Source: Sediminicoccus sp. KRV36
Lineage (GTDB): Bacteria > Pseudomonadota > Alphaproteobacteria > Acetobacterales > Acetobacteraceae
Direction: 5' to 3'
Length of the DNA stretch: 64,000 nucleotides
Assembly: GCF_023243115.1 (NCBI RefSeq)
Contig: NZ_CP085081.1
Location: 372,001-436,000 of the forward strand
This document shows positions 17,170 to 27,374 of this stretch, in pieces (within the stretch, counting starts at the first letter, position 1; the number at the start of each line of letters is the position of its first letter). The notes below the pieces were generated by a model, which searched no databases, was not told the DNA's origin, and saw nothing but the letters and a program-made list of their open reading frames with translations. Made by a program: the position numbers and the translations under genes.

Positions 17170-19484
17170 CAGCGAGGCCCTGATTGGCGCAGAAGGGGGC
17201 CACGGCCCACCCGCAGCGCATTGGTGATCACCGCCAGCGAGGAGGTCGCCATCACCAGCGCCGCGATCAGCGGCGTGGCGAAGCCCGCGATGGCGACCGG
17301 CACGGCGATGATGTTGTAGCCGAAGGCCAGCGCGATGTTCTGCACCGCCACGCGCTGGGCCAATCGCGCGCGCTGCACCGCCTCGGCCAGCGGCAGCAGG
17401 CCGCCCCCCATGAGGATGAAATCACTCGCCGCCTGGGCCAGATCCGTGCCCTCGGCGGGTGCGGCCGAGACATGGGCACTGGCCAGGGCGGCGGCGTCAT
17501 TGATGCCGTCCCCCACCATCAGCACGCGCCGCCCTTCGGCCGCCAGGGCGGCGATGCGGGCGGCCTTGGCCTCGGGCGTCGCGCGGGCGGTGAAATGCGT
17601 GATGCCGGCTTCAGCCGCGATGCGGCCCACAACATCCGGCGCGTCGCCCGAGAGCAACTCGACGGTCAGCCCCGCAAGCTGAAACTCCCGCATGGCGGCG
17701 AGCGCATCCGCCCGCAGCGAATCCGCGAAGCGAAAGGCGATGGGCGCCGCATCTGGGCGGGCCAGATGCAGGCTCAAACCGGCGTCATCCGCGTGCCCGA
17801 CGAAGCGGGCGGAACCGAGCCGCGTCTCACCCAGGAGCAGCCCTTCGCCCGGCACTTCCAGCAATCCGGAGGCGGGTTGCACCTCGGGGCAGGCGCGCGA
17901 GAGGGCGCGTGCCAGGGGGTGCCGGCTGCCGGCGGCCAGCGCGGCCGCGGCGCGCAGATCAGCCTCGGTCCAGGCGCCCGGCAGCAGGCGGGGCCGGCCT
18001 TCGGTCAGGGTGCCGGTCTTGTCCAGCACCACATGATCCGCCGAGGCCAGCCGCTCCAGCGCCGTGGGCGAGGCGACCAGCACGCCACGCCGGAACAACG
18101 CGCCGCTGGCCACCACCTGCACGGCCGGCACGGCGATGGCGAGGCCACAGGGGCAGGTGATGATCAGCGCCGCTACCGCGGGCACCAGCGCCGCCTCCCA
18201 GGAGAGCCCGGCCAGCCCCCACCAGCCCAGGAAGGTCAGCAGCGCGATGACATGCGCCACGGGCACATAGATGCGCGCCGCGATATCGGCGATCGAGGTG
18301 TAGCGCCCGCGCGCCTGCTCGGCCTGTTCCAGCAGCCGCCCCATGGCGGCCAGCGAGCCATCCCGCGCGGTGGCGGTGACGCGGGCGATGAAGGGCGCGC
18401 CCATGTTGATCGCGCCGGCGGCCAGCGCCTCACCAGCCGCGAAGCGGCGCGGCTGGCTCTCGCCCGTGGTGGCGGCCGTATCGAGCATGGCCTGCGGGTC
18501 TTCCAGCACGGCATCCAGCCGCAGGCGCTCCCCGCTCGCGACCAGGATCTGCGCGCCGGCCACGACCCGCTCCACCGCGACCGGATGCGTCTCGCCCAGC
18601 ACGGTCACCGGGCCTTCCTGCAGGGCCAGCAATTCGGCGGCGCTCTGGCGCGCGCGGCGGCGGGCGGCGCGGTCCAGCACGCGGCCGGCGAGCATCAGCG
18701 CCAGCAGCGCCGTCGCGCCATCAAACCAGGTGAAGGCGCCGTTGCGGATGGTCTCGCTGAGGGACATCGCCGCGGTGGCCAGAATGCCGAGCGAGACCGC
18801 GCAATCCATGTTGAGCCGGCCCATGCGAAGGCCGCGCCAGGCGGAACGGAACAGCGGCATCCCGGCATAGGCGATGGTCGGCAAGCCGATCAGCGCGGCC
18901 AGCCAATGCATCATGTGGCGCGTCTGCTCGCCCATGTCGCCGCCGGCCCAGACGGCGACGGAGACGAGCATCACATTCATCGCCCCGAAGCTGGCGATTC
19001 CCAGCGCCCGGGTCAGTTCGCGGCCTTCTGCATCCTCGCTGGCGCGCAGGCAGGCGGGCGAGAAGGGAGCGACGCGAAAGCCCAGCCGGGCGATCAGCGC
19101 AGCGAGGTCGTTGCCGCGTTCAGCCGCCCCACGCCAGGCCACGGTCAGCCGTCGTGTCGAGAGATTGGCGCGGGCGCGGGTCACGTCGGGCTCGGCCGCC
19201 AGGGCCTGTTCCACCAGCCAGATGCAGGCGCCGCAGGTCAGGCCTGAAACCATCAGCTCCAGCGTCTGGCCGCCTGCCGCATCGCTGCGGGCGAGGCTGG
19301 CGAAATCGGCGCTCGGCGGATCGAGCGGCTTGAGCAGGCCGAGCGCCCCCTCCCGCCGCTGGTAGAAGGCATCCAGCCCCAGGCCCTGCACCAGCGCATG
19401 CGCGCCCTCGCAGCCCACGCAGCAGAAGCGGGCGGTGCTTGGTGCGCCGCAATGGGCGCAGCGGGGGTGGCCGATCAGGCTCAT
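17169..19484 (-). CDS. ccoI: Copper-translocating P-type ATPase CcoI/FixI
   Basis: A 771-residue P1B-type ATPase that supplies copper for cbb3 oxidase maturation. A Cys-rich N-terminus (CAHCG, CCVGCEGA) precedes a heavy-metal-associated domain with SGLTCGACIW near residue 80. The membrane CPC motif (TCPCGLAIAVP, near 440), phosphorylation site DKTGT (near 485) and hinge GDGINDAAAL (near 655) are all intact. Its start overlaps the ccoH stop (ATGA) and its stop overlaps the ccoS start. The CcoI/FixI assignment rests on the operon and the Cys-rich N-terminus. Confidence 0.96.
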   Translation of the reverse strand: MSLIGHPRCAHCGAPSTARFCCVGCEGAHALVQGLGLDAFYQRREGALGLLKPLDPPSADFASLARSDAAGGQTLELMVSGLTCGACIWLVEQALAAEPDVTRARANLSTRRLTVAWRGAAERGNDLAALIARLGFRVAPFSPACLRASEDAEGRELTRALGIASFGAMNVMLVSVAVWAGGDMGEQTRHMMHWLAALIGLPTIAYAGMPLFRSAWRGLRMGRLNMDCAVSLGILATAAMSLSETIRNGAFTWFDGATALLALMLAGRVLDRAARRRARQSAAELLALQEGPVTVLGETHPVAVERVVAGAQILVASGERLRLDAVLEDPQAMLDTAATTGESQPRRFAAGEALAAGAINMGAPFIARVTATARDGSLAAMGRLLEQAEQARGRYTSIADIAARIYVPVAHVIALLTFLGWWGLAGLSWEAALVPAVAALIITCPCGLAIAVPAVQVVASGALFRRGVLVASPTALERLASADHVVLDKTGTLTEGRPRLLPGAWTEADLRAAAALAAGSRHPLARALSRACPEVQPASGLLEVPGEGLLLGETRLGSARFVGHADDAGLSLHLARPDAAPIAFRFADSLRADALAAMREFQLAGLTVELLSGDAPDVVGRIAAEAGITHFTARATPEAKAARIAALAAEGRRVLMVGDGINDAAALASAHVSAAPAEGTDLAQAASDFILMGGGLLPLAEAVQRARLAQRVAVQNIALAFGYNIIAVPVAIAGFATPLIAALVMATSSLAVITNALRVGRGPLLRQSGPR

Positions 19485-19951
19485 GGCAGCGTGAATCTCT
19501 GCCGCAGGTCATGGCGCTCACCTGCGGCAGAAATCAGCAGGCCGCGGAACTCCCATTGGCCGGCGCGCAATTCGGGCAGGTCCAGCACGAAGCGGCCCGC
19601 ACCGGACGCATCCGGCAGGGCCACGCGCTGCCCATCGAGCGGCCGCAGCAGATGCGCCTCGACCACGCCCGCCACGGGCGCGCCGTCACGATCACGGGCG
19701 GTGATGGCCAGGCGATCCGCCTCCCGCGCCACGCGGAGCGACCAGCCCAGCGCATCCTGGCGCGCGGCTTCCTCCAGCACGCGGTTGTAGTCGCGGCCGC
19801 GATCATAGGCCTGGCCGACGCTGACGCCGGTGAAGGTGGACAGCGCCGAGAAGATCAGCACGCCGTTCACCAGGATCACCACCAGCATCCCGCCGACGAA
19901 GACCCAGGGGATCCAGCCGCTGCGGTTGGGGTCATGCGCCTGGCTTTTCAT
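19481..19951 (-). CDS. ccoH: cbb3 oxidase assembly protein CcoH/FixH
   Basis: A 156-residue protein with an N-terminal membrane anchor (WIPWVFVGGMLVVILVNGVLIFSAL) and a periplasmic Ig-like domain, beginning with the family motif FTGVSVGQAYDRGRDYNRVLEEAARQ. FixH/CcoH proteins contact the oxidase during assembly. The start ATG overlaps the ccoG stop and its own stop overlaps the ccoI start, both as ATGA. Confidence 0.92.
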   Translation of the reverse strand: MKSQAHDPNRSGWIPWVFVGGMLVVILVNGVLIFSALSTFTGVSVGQAYDRGRDYNRVLEEAARQDALGWSLRVAREADRLAITARDRDGAPVAGVVEAHLLRPLDGQRVALPDASGAGRFVLDLPELRAGQWEFRGLLISAAGERHDLRQRFTLP

Positions 19952-21429
19952 CGCTCGGGCCCCAGGAAGACGCTGGACTGGCGGGCCACGCTGGTGCCCT
20001 GCGCATCCAGCAGGCGGAAGGTGATGGCCGTGCTGCCGCGCAGCCGCAGCCCCTCGGGTGCGGTGATCAGGGCGCGCCATTGCGTGATGCCATCCTCACG
20101 CGTGGTCAGCACGGGCCGGCCCTGCGCATCCAGGCCCGCATCCTGCACCAGCAGGCGCAAGCCCTGCGGCCCCTCCAGCACGAGGGAAAGCGCCAATTCG
20201 CCGCGCAGCTTGTTGGCCAGCTTCAGGGTATAGGCGTTGCGCACCCCGCCATCGGCGAGCTGCACGTAAAGCGGCGCGCGGTCCCGCAGCACGGTCAGGG
20301 TCAGCGTCTGCCGCATCAGCCAGGCGCCCATCATCAGCAGGATGGCGGCGCCGAGAACGCCGACATAGACCAGCATGCGCGGCCGGATGATCTTCTGCGC
20401 CACACGCACCGACATGCCGCGTTCCAGCCGCGCGGGTCCGGGCGCCATGCCCTTGGTCGCGGCCTCGCTGGCGGCCAGGTTCTTCAGCGTCTCGAAGGCG
20501 ACGAGCCCGGTTGGCCGGTTGAGGCGCTTCATCACGTCGTCGCAGGCATCCACGCACAAGCCGCAGCCGATGCATTCCAGCTGCTGGCCGTCGCGGATAT
20601 CAATGCCGGTGGGGCAGACATGCACGCAGGCCTTGCAATCCACGCAATCGCCGGCATCCGGATCGGTCGGCTTGCCGCGCGGCTCGCCCCGCCAGTCCCG
20701 ATAGGTGACGACGAGGCTGTTCTCATCGAGCATGGCGCCCTGAAAGCGCGGCCAGGGGCACATATAGGTGCAGACCTGCTCCCGCGCGGCACCCGCCAGC
20801 ACATAGGTCGTGGCGGTGAACAGCGCGAAGAAGCCATAGACCGTCAGGCTGGCCTGGCCGGTCAGCATGGCCCAGCTCGTGCTAGGTGTGTCGTTGAAAT
20901 ACATGATCCATGCGCCGCCGGTCGCCATGGCGATAGCCAGCCAGGCGCCGTGCTTGATCACCTTGGCGCGCCACCAGGCACGGTCACGCGGGCCGTGATC
21001 CAGCTTGATGCGGGCGTTGCGGTCGCCTTCGATCCGGCGCTCCACCCACATGAACAGGTCGGTCCAGACGGTTTGCGGGCAGGTGAAGCCACACCAGACC
21101 CGGCCGAACAGCGAGGTGACGGCAAAGAGCCCGATGGCGCAGAGCACCAGCACGCCCGTCAGGAAATAGATCTCCTGCGGCCAGAGCTCGAACCAGAAGA
21201 AGAACAGCCGCGCGTGGCCCATATCCACCAGCACCGCCTGGTCCGGTGCATTCGGCCCGCGATCCCAGCGGAGCCAGGGCACCAGGTAATAGAGGCCGAG
21301 CAGCAGGATCAGCGCCGCCCATTTCACGCGCCGCACCACGCCCTGCACCGCGCGTGGATAGACCTTCTGGTGCGAGGCGTAGAGCGAGGCTTCCTCGACA
21401 TCCGGTGCGCGGGGCGGGATCACGGACAT
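19948..21429 (-). CDS. ccoG: cbb3 oxidase accessory iron-sulfur protein CcoG/FixG
   Basis: A 493-residue membrane protein with about five helices in the first 350 residues. Polyferredoxin motifs lie at CTYMCPWPRFQ (near 220) and in two clusters, CVDCKACVHVCPTG and CIGCGLCVDACDD (about 255-300). A C-terminal periplasmic Ig-like domain carries the tail. CcoG is linked to copper reduction during cbb3 biogenesis. It lies 8 bases after ccoP. Confidence 0.95.
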   Translation of the reverse strand: MSVIPPRAPDVEEASLYASHQKVYPRAVQGVVRRVKWAALILLLGLYYLVPWLRWDRGPNAPDQAVLVDMGHARLFFFWFELWPQEIYFLTGVLVLCAIGLFAVTSLFGRVWCGFTCPQTVWTDLFMWVERRIEGDRNARIKLDHGPRDRAWWRAKVIKHGAWLAIAMATGGAWIMYFNDTPSTSWAMLTGQASLTVYGFFALFTATTYVLAGAAREQVCTYMCPWPRFQGAMLDENSLVVTYRDWRGEPRGKPTDPDAGDCVDCKACVHVCPTGIDIRDGQQLECIGCGLCVDACDDVMKRLNRPTGLVAFETLKNLAASEAATKGMAPGPARLERGMSVRVAQKIIRPRMLVYVGVLGAAILLMMGAWLMRQTLTLTVLRDRAPLYVQLADGGVRNAYTLKLANKLRGELALSLVLEGPQGLRLLVQDAGLDAQGRPVLTTREDGITQWRALITAPEGLRLRGSTAITFRLLDAQGTSVARQSSVFLGPER

Positions 21430-21437
21430 GGCGGGGC

Positions 21438-22307
21438 CTATTCCCCCCCGCCCAGCGCATGCACATAGATGGTCAGCATGTTGATCATCGCGGGGTCGAG
21501 CCGGCCCTGCCAGGAGGGCATCACGCCGGCACGGCTATAGGCGATGCTGCGCATCACGGCGGCCTTGTCGCCGCCATAGAGCCAGATGCGGTCATTCAGC
21601 CGTGGCGCGCCGAGTTCACGATTGCCTTCGCCGCGCTCGGCGTGGCAGCTCGCGCAATTCTCGGCGTAGAGCGCCTCGCCGCGGGTTGCGGCGGCGGCGT
21701 CAGTGCTGCGGCCGGACAGGCTCAGTACGAATTCCGCCGTATCGCTCACCTGGGTGGCGTTCAGCATGCCCGTCGCCTGGAAGGCCGGCATGGCGATGCC
21801 GCGCTGCTCATCGCTCTCATTCGCGCGGACGCCGTGGCGGATGGTGTGCTGAATCGCCTCGAAACTGCCGCCATAGATCCAGTCGTCATCGGCAAGGCTC
21901 GGGAAACCGCCAACAGCGCCCTGGCCGCCCGCGCCGTGACAGCCCGCGCAGTTATTGGCGAAGGCGACACGCCCGCCAGCGAGCGCGAAGCCACGCAATT
22001 CGGGGTCAGCCGCAATCTGCTCCGGCGTGGCTGCGCGCAGCCTGGCCAGCATGGGCTCGATCCGCGCGCGCTCGGCCGCCTGTTGCGCCGGCAGGGCGCC
22101 GCGCGCGGTCCAGCCCAGCAGGCCGGTGGCACCGGTGATCGGCAGCGCGGGATAGAGCACCACCCAGACCAGCGCGAAGCCGATGCAGGCATAGAATGTG
22201 TAGAGCCACCACCGCGGCATCGGCGTGTTGAGTTCCTTGATGCCGTCCCACTCATGGCCCGTGGTCATCTGGCCGGTGATGCTGTCCTTTTCGATCTTCG
22301 TGGGCAT
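21438..22307 (-). CDS. ccoP: cbb3 oxidase subunit III, diheme cytochrome c CcoP
   Basis: A 289-residue protein: a cytosolic N-terminus with the family string HEWDGIKELNTPMPRWWLY, one membrane helix (about 34-55), then two periplasmic cytochrome c domains with heme sites CAGCH (near 120) and CASCH (near 220). It passes electrons from cytochrome c to CcoO/CcoN. Its ATG is 3 bases after the ccoQ stop. Confidence 0.96.
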   Translation of the reverse strand: MPTKIEKDSITGQMTTGHEWDGIKELNTPMPRWWLYTFYACIGFALVWVVLYPALPITGATGLLGWTARGALPAQQAAERARIEPMLARLRAATPEQIAADPELRGFALAGGRVAFANNCAGCHGAGGQGAVGGFPSLADDDWIYGGSFEAIQHTIRHGVRANESDEQRGIAMPAFQATGMLNATQVSDTAEFVLSLSGRSTDAAAATRGEALYAENCASCHAERGEGNRELGAPRLNDRIWLYGGDKAAVMRSIAYSRAGVMPSWQGRLDPAMINMLTIYVHALGGGE

Positions 22308-22310
22308 GTC

Positions 22311-22469
22311 TCAGCGCCTCCCGCTCTCGTCATCCTGGAAGATCATGCTTCCGCGTTGTTGCCATTCGGCCCGCTTGGAGGGCCGCAGCGTCCAGATCAG
22401 GATTCCGCCAAAGAGCAGGAAGAACCAGATCACCCAGAGCGTGCTGAAGAGGGATTGAAACTCAAGCAT
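22311..22469 (-). CDS. ccoQ: cbb3 oxidase subunit IV CcoQ
   Basis: A 52-residue protein with one membrane helix (LWVIWFFLLFGGILIWTL), followed by RPSKRAEWQQRGSMIFQDDE. The short helix plus Arg-Pro-rich tail and the position between ccoO and ccoP identify CcoQ, which stabilises the oxidase. It lies 12 bases after ccoO. Confidence 0.92.
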   Translation of the reverse strand: MLEFQSLFSTLWVIWFFLLFGGILIWTLRPSKRAEWQQRGSMIFQDDESGRR

Positions 22470-22481
22470 GGCGCGCCCCCC

Positions 22482-23213
22482 TCACTGCTGCCGAAGCTGG
22501 GCAGGCGTCACGTCGCGGAACTGCACGAGCGTGCCGAGCATCTGCAGATAGGCGACCAGCGCGTCCATCTCCGTCACCACCGCCGCATTGCCATCGAAGG
22601 CCGATTGGCGGGCGCGGGCGTAGCGCGAGGAGAAGGCCGTGCCATCCGCGTCCGGCCGCGCCTGCGCTTCCAGATCGGCGCGGGCATTGGCCAGCATCTC
22701 GTCGGAATAGGGGACGCCCAGCGCCCGCTGCGCCCGCAGATGCTGCTGGATGTTGCGATAATCCAGCGGCCGGTCGAGGAAGGAATAGGGCGGCATGATG
22801 CTCTCGGGCACGAGGGCGCGCGGGCTGCGCAGATGCGCCGCCTGCCAGTCATCCGAGTATTTGCCGCCTACGCGCGCGAGGTCCGGGCCCGTGCGCTTGC
22901 TGCCCCATTGGAAGGGGCGGTCATACATGCTTTCGGCCGCCAGGCTGAAATGGCCGTAGCGCTCCGCCTCGTCACGGAAGGGACGGATCATCTGGCTGTG
23001 GCAGGCGTAGCAGCCCTCCCGCACATAGATGTTGCGGCCGAGCAGTTCGAGCGGGGTGTAGGGCCGCACACCCTCCACACGCTCGATCGTGCTCTCGATG
23101 GTAAAGAGCGGCACCACCTGCGCGAGCCCGCCGATGGAGATGGTAATGAGCGTCAGCACGCCGAGCAGCACGACATTCCGCTCGATCATGCCATGGGTGA
23201 ATTTCTTGAGCAT
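22482..23213 (-). CDS. ccoO: cbb3 oxidase subunit II, cytochrome c CcoO
   Basis: A 243-residue membrane-anchored monoheme cytochrome c. The N-terminal anchor covers about residues 12-35; the heme site is in [17 protein letters not shown] near residue 70, with the diagnostic RYGHFS further on. The axial Met probably lies in the MPPYSFL segment. It begins 11 bases after the ccoN stop. Confidence 0.96.
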   Translation of the reverse strand: MLKKFTHGMIERNVVLLGVLTLITISIGGLAQVVPLFTIESTIERVEGVRPYTPLELLGRNIYVREGCYACHSQMIRPFRDEAERYGHFSLAAESMYDRPFQWGSKRTGPDLARVGGKYSDDWQAAHLRSPRALVPESIMPPYSFLDRPLDYRNIQQHLRAQRALGVPYSDEMLANARADLEAQARPDADGTAFSSRYARARQSAFDGNAAVVTEMDALVAYLQMLGTLVQFRDVTPAQLRQQ

Positions 23214-23224
23214 GGGAGCCTCCT

Positions 23225-24721
23225 TTACTCGGCTGCAACGGCGCGGGCAGGGACCGACCCGGAGGTCGAGGGCACGGCGGGTACGAGGAGCTCCTCGCTG
23301 GTGATGGTCTTGAACATGTTCCAGGCCATCAGCAGCGCGCCCGTCAGATAGAGCAGGCCGCCCGTCATGCGGATCACGTAGTAGGGGTGCATGGCGGCCA
23401 CGGTCTCGACGAAGCTGTATTGCAGGAAGCCCAGCTCATCGAAGGCGCGCCACATGAGGCCCTGCATGATGCCCGAGACCCACATCGCCGTGATGTAGAG
23501 AACGATGCCAAGGGTGGCCAACCAGAAATGCCACTCGATCAGCCGCGCGCTGAACATCTCGCGCTTCTTCCACAGCACCGGGACGAGCCAGTACAGCGCG
23601 CCGAAGGTGATGAAGCCGTTCCAGCCCAGGGCGCCGGAATGCACATGGCCGATGGTCCAGTCGGTGTAGTGGGAGAGGCTGTTCACCGCCTTGATGGACA
23701 TCACCGGCCCCTCGAAGGTGGACATGCCGTAGAAGGCGACGGCGGTGACCGAGAAGCGCAGGCCAGGGTTGGTGCGCAGCTTGTCCCAGGCACCGGAGAG
23801 CGTCATGATTCCGTTGATCATCCCGCCCCAGCTCGGCATCCAGAGCATCACCGAGAACACCATGCCCAGCGTTTGCGCCCAGTCGGGCAGCGCGGTGTAG
23901 TGGAGGTGGTGCGGGCCGGCCCAGATATAGAGGAAGATGACCGACCAGAAATGCACGATGGAGAGCCGGTACGAATAGACCGGCCGCTCAGCCTGCTTGG
24001 GGATGAAGTAGTACATCATGCCCAGGAAGCCGGCCGTCAGGAAAAAGCCCACCGCGTTGTGGCCATACCACCACTGGATCATCGCCCCCTGCACGCCAGC
24101 CGGCGCCGAGTAGGAGAAGCTGTTGCCCCAGCTCACCGGCAGCGAGATGTTGTTGCCGATATGCAGAACCGCGACGGTGATGATGAAGGCGAGCAGGAAC
24201 CAGTTGGCCACATAGATATGCGGCTCCTCGCGCCGGACCAGCGTGCCGCCGAAGGCGATGAGGTAGATCACCCAGACCACGGTCAGGAACAGGTCCACGA
24301 ACCACTCGGGCTCCGCGTATTCCTTGCCCTGTGTCACGCCCAGCACGTAGCCCAAGGCGGCCGTGACGATGAAGAACTGGTAGCCCCAGAACAGGAACCA
24401 GCCCATTTCCTCGCCGCCAAAGAGCCGCGCGCGGCTGGTGCGCTGGACGATGAAGAGGCTGGTGCCGATCAGCGCATTGCCGCCGAAGGCGAAGATCACG
24501 GCGCTGGTGTGCACGGGCCTCAGCCGGCCGAAGCTGGTCCATTCCAGATCGAGGTTCAGCAGCGGAAAGGCGAGCTGCGAGGCGATCAGCACCCCCATCA
24601 GAAAGCCGACCACACCCCAGAACATGGTGGCGATGGTGAAGGCGCGGATGGGCGCCTCCACATATTCGGGGGAGCTGCGCACGGGAATCGCGCCCGCCGG
24701 GGCCGCGCTTGCCAGAGCCAT
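23225..24721 (-). CDS. ccoN: cbb3-type cytochrome c oxidase subunit I CcoN
   Basis: A 498-residue, twelve-helix catalytic subunit holding heme b and the heme b3-CuB centre. Recognisable parts are [18 protein letters not shown] (heme b ligand His), [30 protein letters not shown] (CuB His and the cross-linking Tyr) and [28 protein letters not shown]. The open frame extends upstream; the ATG behind GAGGAAGGA gives the family start. It heads the minus-strand ccoNOQP-GHIS operon and lies about 80 bases downstream of a perfect FNR/FixK box, implying induction at low oxygen. Confidence 0.97.
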   Translation of the reverse strand: MALASAAPAGAIPVRSSPEYVEAPIRAFTIATMFWGVVGFLMGVLIASQLAFPLLNLDLEWTSFGRLRPVHTSAVIFAFGGNALIGTSLFIVQRTSRARLFGGEEMGWFLFWGYQFFIVTAALGYVLGVTQGKEYAEPEWFVDLFLTVVWVIYLIAFGGTLVRREEPHIYVANWFLLAFIITVAVLHIGNNISLPVSWGNSFSYSAPAGVQGAMIQWWYGHNAVGFFLTAGFLGMMYYFIPKQAERPVYSYRLSIVHFWSVIFLYIWAGPHHLHYTALPDWAQTLGMVFSVMLWMPSWGGMINGIMTLSGAWDKLRTNPGLRFSVTAVAFYGMSTFEGPVMSIKAVNSLSHYTDWTIGHVHSGALGWNGFITFGALYWLVPVLWKKREMFSARLIEWHFWLATLGIVLYITAMWVSGIMQGLMWRAFDELGFLQYSFVETVAAMHPYYVIRMTGGLLYLTGALLMAWNMFKTITSEELLVPAVPSTSGSVPARAVAAE

Positions 24722-24803
24722 GTCTTTGTCCTTCCTCGTGCCGGCGCTACGGGCGCCTCGCCTCAATATCGTCGCATGAAAGCATCCCAGAAGGGTATGG
24801 TCC

Positions 24804-24817
24804 TTGATCAGGATCAA
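24804..24817 (-). promoter_or_regulatory. FNR/FixK box upstream of ccoN
   Basis: TTGATCAGGATCAA on the plus strand matches the TTGAT-N4-ATCAA consensus exactly. On the minus strand a TTTCAT stands 22 bases beyond it, in the right place for the -10 of a class II promoter (box centred near -41.5), putting the start near 24769. The box also lies 62 bases before the DUF2189 gene on the other strand and could act on both. Confidence 0.88.
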
Positions 24818-24879
24818 GGCGCGAAATGCGGAAAGGGGTGCTAGCTTGCCCGGGCCGCATCCAAGCGGGAGGGCATGGC

Positions 24880-25680
24880 ATGAGCAGCGAAACCACCACA
24901 ACGTCGCAAGCCGACGAACCACCGATGCGCGCCAGCCGCGTGCGGCGGGTCACGACGGATCGGCCCTGGACCTGGCTGACCCTGGGCTGGCGGGACATGA
25001 TGGCCAACAAGCCCGTCAGCCTTGCCTATGGCGCGGTGCTGACGCTGGGCGGCTGGGTCTTCGCGCTGCTGATGTTCGAAGTCGGCACCGCCTGGGCCAT
25101 CCTGCCGGCCACGGCGGGGTTCTTCATCCTGGCGCCGCTGCTGGCAGCCGGCCTCTACGAAACCAGCCGCCGCCGCGAAGCGGGCCAGGCGACGACCCTG
25201 GCCGAGGCCATGGGCGCCTTTCGCCGCAACCCGACGCAGATCGCCATGATGGGCGTTCTGCTGCTGGTGCTGCACCTGTTCTGGGTACGGATCGCGGGGC
25301 TGCTCTTCGCGCTGTTCTTTGGCCTGAACTTCGCCCCCTCGCTCGCGGAACTGCCCATCGCGCTGCTGCGCAGCGATGACCTGCTGCCCTTTCTCATCAT
25401 CGGCACGGGCTTTGGCTTCGTGCTGGCCTGCGTCACCTTCGCGGCCTCGGCCGTGTCCGTGCCCATGCTGGTGGACCGGCAGGAGCTGAGCTTCCTGGAG
25501 GCCGTCACCGTCTCGATCCAGGCGGTCATGGAGAACTGGCGCGCCATGGCGCTCTGGGCCGGGCTGATCGTGGTCTTTATCGGACTGGCGCTGGTGCCGT
25601 TTTTCCTGGGCCTGGTCATCGCGCTGCCCCTGATCGGACATGCGACCTGGCACGCGTATCGGGATATGGTGGTGGGCTGA
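24880..25680 (+). CDS. DUF2189 membrane protein
   Basis: A 266-residue protein with a short polar N-terminus and about six hydrophobic segments, carrying the DUF2189 signature [19 protein letters not shown] and, later, [10 protein letters not shown] at the C-terminus. The family is widespread in Alphaproteobacteria and has no proven function; some annotations call it a cytochrome c oxidase-associated subunit, consistent with its place opposite ccoN. GGGAGGG precedes the ATG. A promoter shared with the cbb3 operon through the FNR-type box is possible. Confidence 0.82.
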   Translation: MSSETTTTSQADEPPMRASRVRRVTTDRPWTWLTLGWRDMMANKPVSLAYGAVLTLGGWVFALLMFEVGTAWAILPATAGFFILAPLLAAGLYETSRRREAGQATTLAEAMGAFRRNPTQIAMMGVLLLVLHLFWVRIAGLLFALFFGLNFAPSLAELPIALLRSDDLLPFLIIGTGFGFVLACVTFAASAVSVPMLVDRQELSFLEAVTVSIQAVMENWRAMALWAGLIVVFIGLALVPFFLGLVIALPLIGHATWHAYRDMVVG

Positions 25681-25709
25681 TGGCCTGCGAAGCCAAGAGC
25701 GGAATGCGG

Positions 25710-27293
25710 CTACCAGCCTGACTGGAAGGTGGTGCCCGTCGGCAACAGGCTGGTATCGCTGTGGTCCAGGTCATAATCCCTGACGAATTCCTGCAGGAAC
25801 CGCACGGGAATGGTCCCGGTTTTTGTCAATGCCTGGGCGAAGCTGGTCGCCCAGGTGGATTCCACCGGGGCGCCTGTCATGTCGCTGAAGAGGCGTTCCA
25901 GCCGGCTGGCGGTGCCGATGCTGCCCAGCTCCGCCAGAATGCCTTGCTTGTAGACGACGAGGTCCCCCTGGGCGGAGAGGGTTGTGCCGGTGATGACCTG
26001 CTCTGCCCGCCAGAAGCCGAAACTGATGGGGTCGGGCGCGCCCGGCTGTTGTGCATCCAGCGCGGTCAACCAGGTTCGCGGCACGAAGAATCCACCATTC
26101 TCGGCCCTTTGATCCGCGTGATTCAGGGAATCGAGCCGCCAATTGACGAAATTGGTCGCGAAGGTGACGCGGCTCTGGCCTTGATCCAGCCGGGCGGTGT
26201 GCTGGCTGATGCCGTTCTGATCGTTCCAATTGACACTGTTGCGGAAAATCATCTCGGCGAAGCCCGCATTGCTGCGGCCGCCGAAATTGGCGTTGAACTC
26301 GCTGCCGCCCAGCAACTCGCCCACCAGGGTTGATGTCGTGGCCCCGGCGGCCAGGCGCGCCACGCCAGCGGCCATTTCCATGTGGCGCGGCTCACGGTTG
26401 AGCACGGTCTCGTAGATCGCCCAGACGCGTCCCGCGAGACCGTCGCCCGAGAAGGTGATGTAGCCATCCAGAAGCTCGATCACCGAGGGTTGCTCCACCG
26501 TGATGGCCGAGCCGTCGCGCATCTGGATATGGATCAGCGAGCCGTAATCCCGCATGGCGGCGATATCGGCGGAGCTGTTCAGCGAGAACAGGTTGCGCTG
26601 GCCGGTCCAGCGGAAGCCGCCGCCGGTTTCGTGCAGCTCCATCAGGTCCACGGTTCCGCCGTTGTTGATACCTGCCGCTGTGAGGCCGATCTTCAGCGTG
26701 AAGGCGGCCGACTGAAAGCCGTCGGAGACCGTGATGACGATCGGGCGCTCCGGCCCATCGGCGAGGGGGATGGAAATGCCGGAGCGCAGCTTGAGCATGC
26801 CGCTCACGATCTCGAACATCCATTGATCATCTTCGCGGATCGTGAAGGTGAAGCCGGTCAGGGTATCGGGGTCGGAGACGAGAAGGCGGCCGATATTCGC
26901 CCCCGCGGCACCCGCCGCGATCGTGCCGCCGCTGGAAAAGCTGAGGCCCTGGGGTGGCGTGTCATCCACATTCTGCAGCGCCACGGAATAGCTGTTCAGG
27001 CTGGTCCAGATGGAGCCGTCCGTCATGAAGAAGCGAAAGCTGAAACCGATCGTCGGTGAGAGATTATTGATGGAAAACCATTCGAAATCCGCCATGGCCA
27101 GGGGGGTGATGGTCATCAGCCCGGTGCGTCGGTCCAGCACGACATCGAAGAAATTGGCGCCGAAGCCCTCCAGATCCACGAAGCGGATCAACGCCGGGTC
27201 GATGCTGAGGCGCAGCTGCCCGATCCATTCCCATAACGGGGTATCCTCACGGATGGTGTCCGGCAGGGACCCCGTCAGTTGGATGGTACTCAT
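25710..27293 (-). CDS. DUF4214-containing protein, probably surface or secreted
   Basis: A 527-residue protein without a classical signal peptide. The N-terminal half looks beta-rich and cadherin-like (IREDTPLWEWIG, VSDPDTLTGFTFTIREDDQW, ITVSDGFQSAAFTLKI). A DUF4214-type helical unit follows near residues 290-365 (VWAIYETVLNREPRHMEMAAGVARL, ELLGGSEFNANFG). DUF4214 is common in large secreted proteins of Alphaproteobacteria, often exported by type I systems, which would explain the missing signal. Composition is richer in Asn, Ser and Thr than its neighbours. The start is uncertain: another in-frame ATG lies 17 codons upstream. Confidence 0.7.
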   Translation of the reverse strand: MSTIQLTGSLPDTIREDTPLWEWIGQLRLSIDPALIRFVDLEGFGANFFDVVLDRRTGLMTITPLAMADFEWFSINNLSPTIGFSFRFFMTDGSIWTSLNSYSVALQNVDDTPPQGLSFSSGGTIAAGAAGANIGRLLVSDPDTLTGFTFTIREDDQWMFEIVSGMLKLRSGISIPLADGPERPIVITVSDGFQSAAFTLKIGLTAAGINNGGTVDLMELHETGGGFRWTGQRNLFSLNSSADIAAMRDYGSLIHIQMRDGSAITVEQPSVIELLDGYITFSGDGLAGRVWAIYETVLNREPRHMEMAAGVARLAAGATTSTLVGELLGGSEFNANFGGRSNAGFAEMIFRNSVNWNDQNGISQHTARLDQGQSRVTFATNFVNWRLDSLNHADQRAENGGFFVPRTWLTALDAQQPGAPDPISFGFWRAEQVITGTTLSAQGDLVVYKQGILAELGSIGTASRLERLFSDMTGAPVESTWATSFAQALTKTGTIPVRFLQEFVRDYDLDHSDTSLLPTGTTFQSGW

Positions 27294-27374
27294 CGCGCAG
27301 CGGCCTCGACTGATCCAGAGCGAGGGGTTTGGCAGATGCCCCATGAAGCAAGCGTAAAGCCCCGCGGCCCGAAT

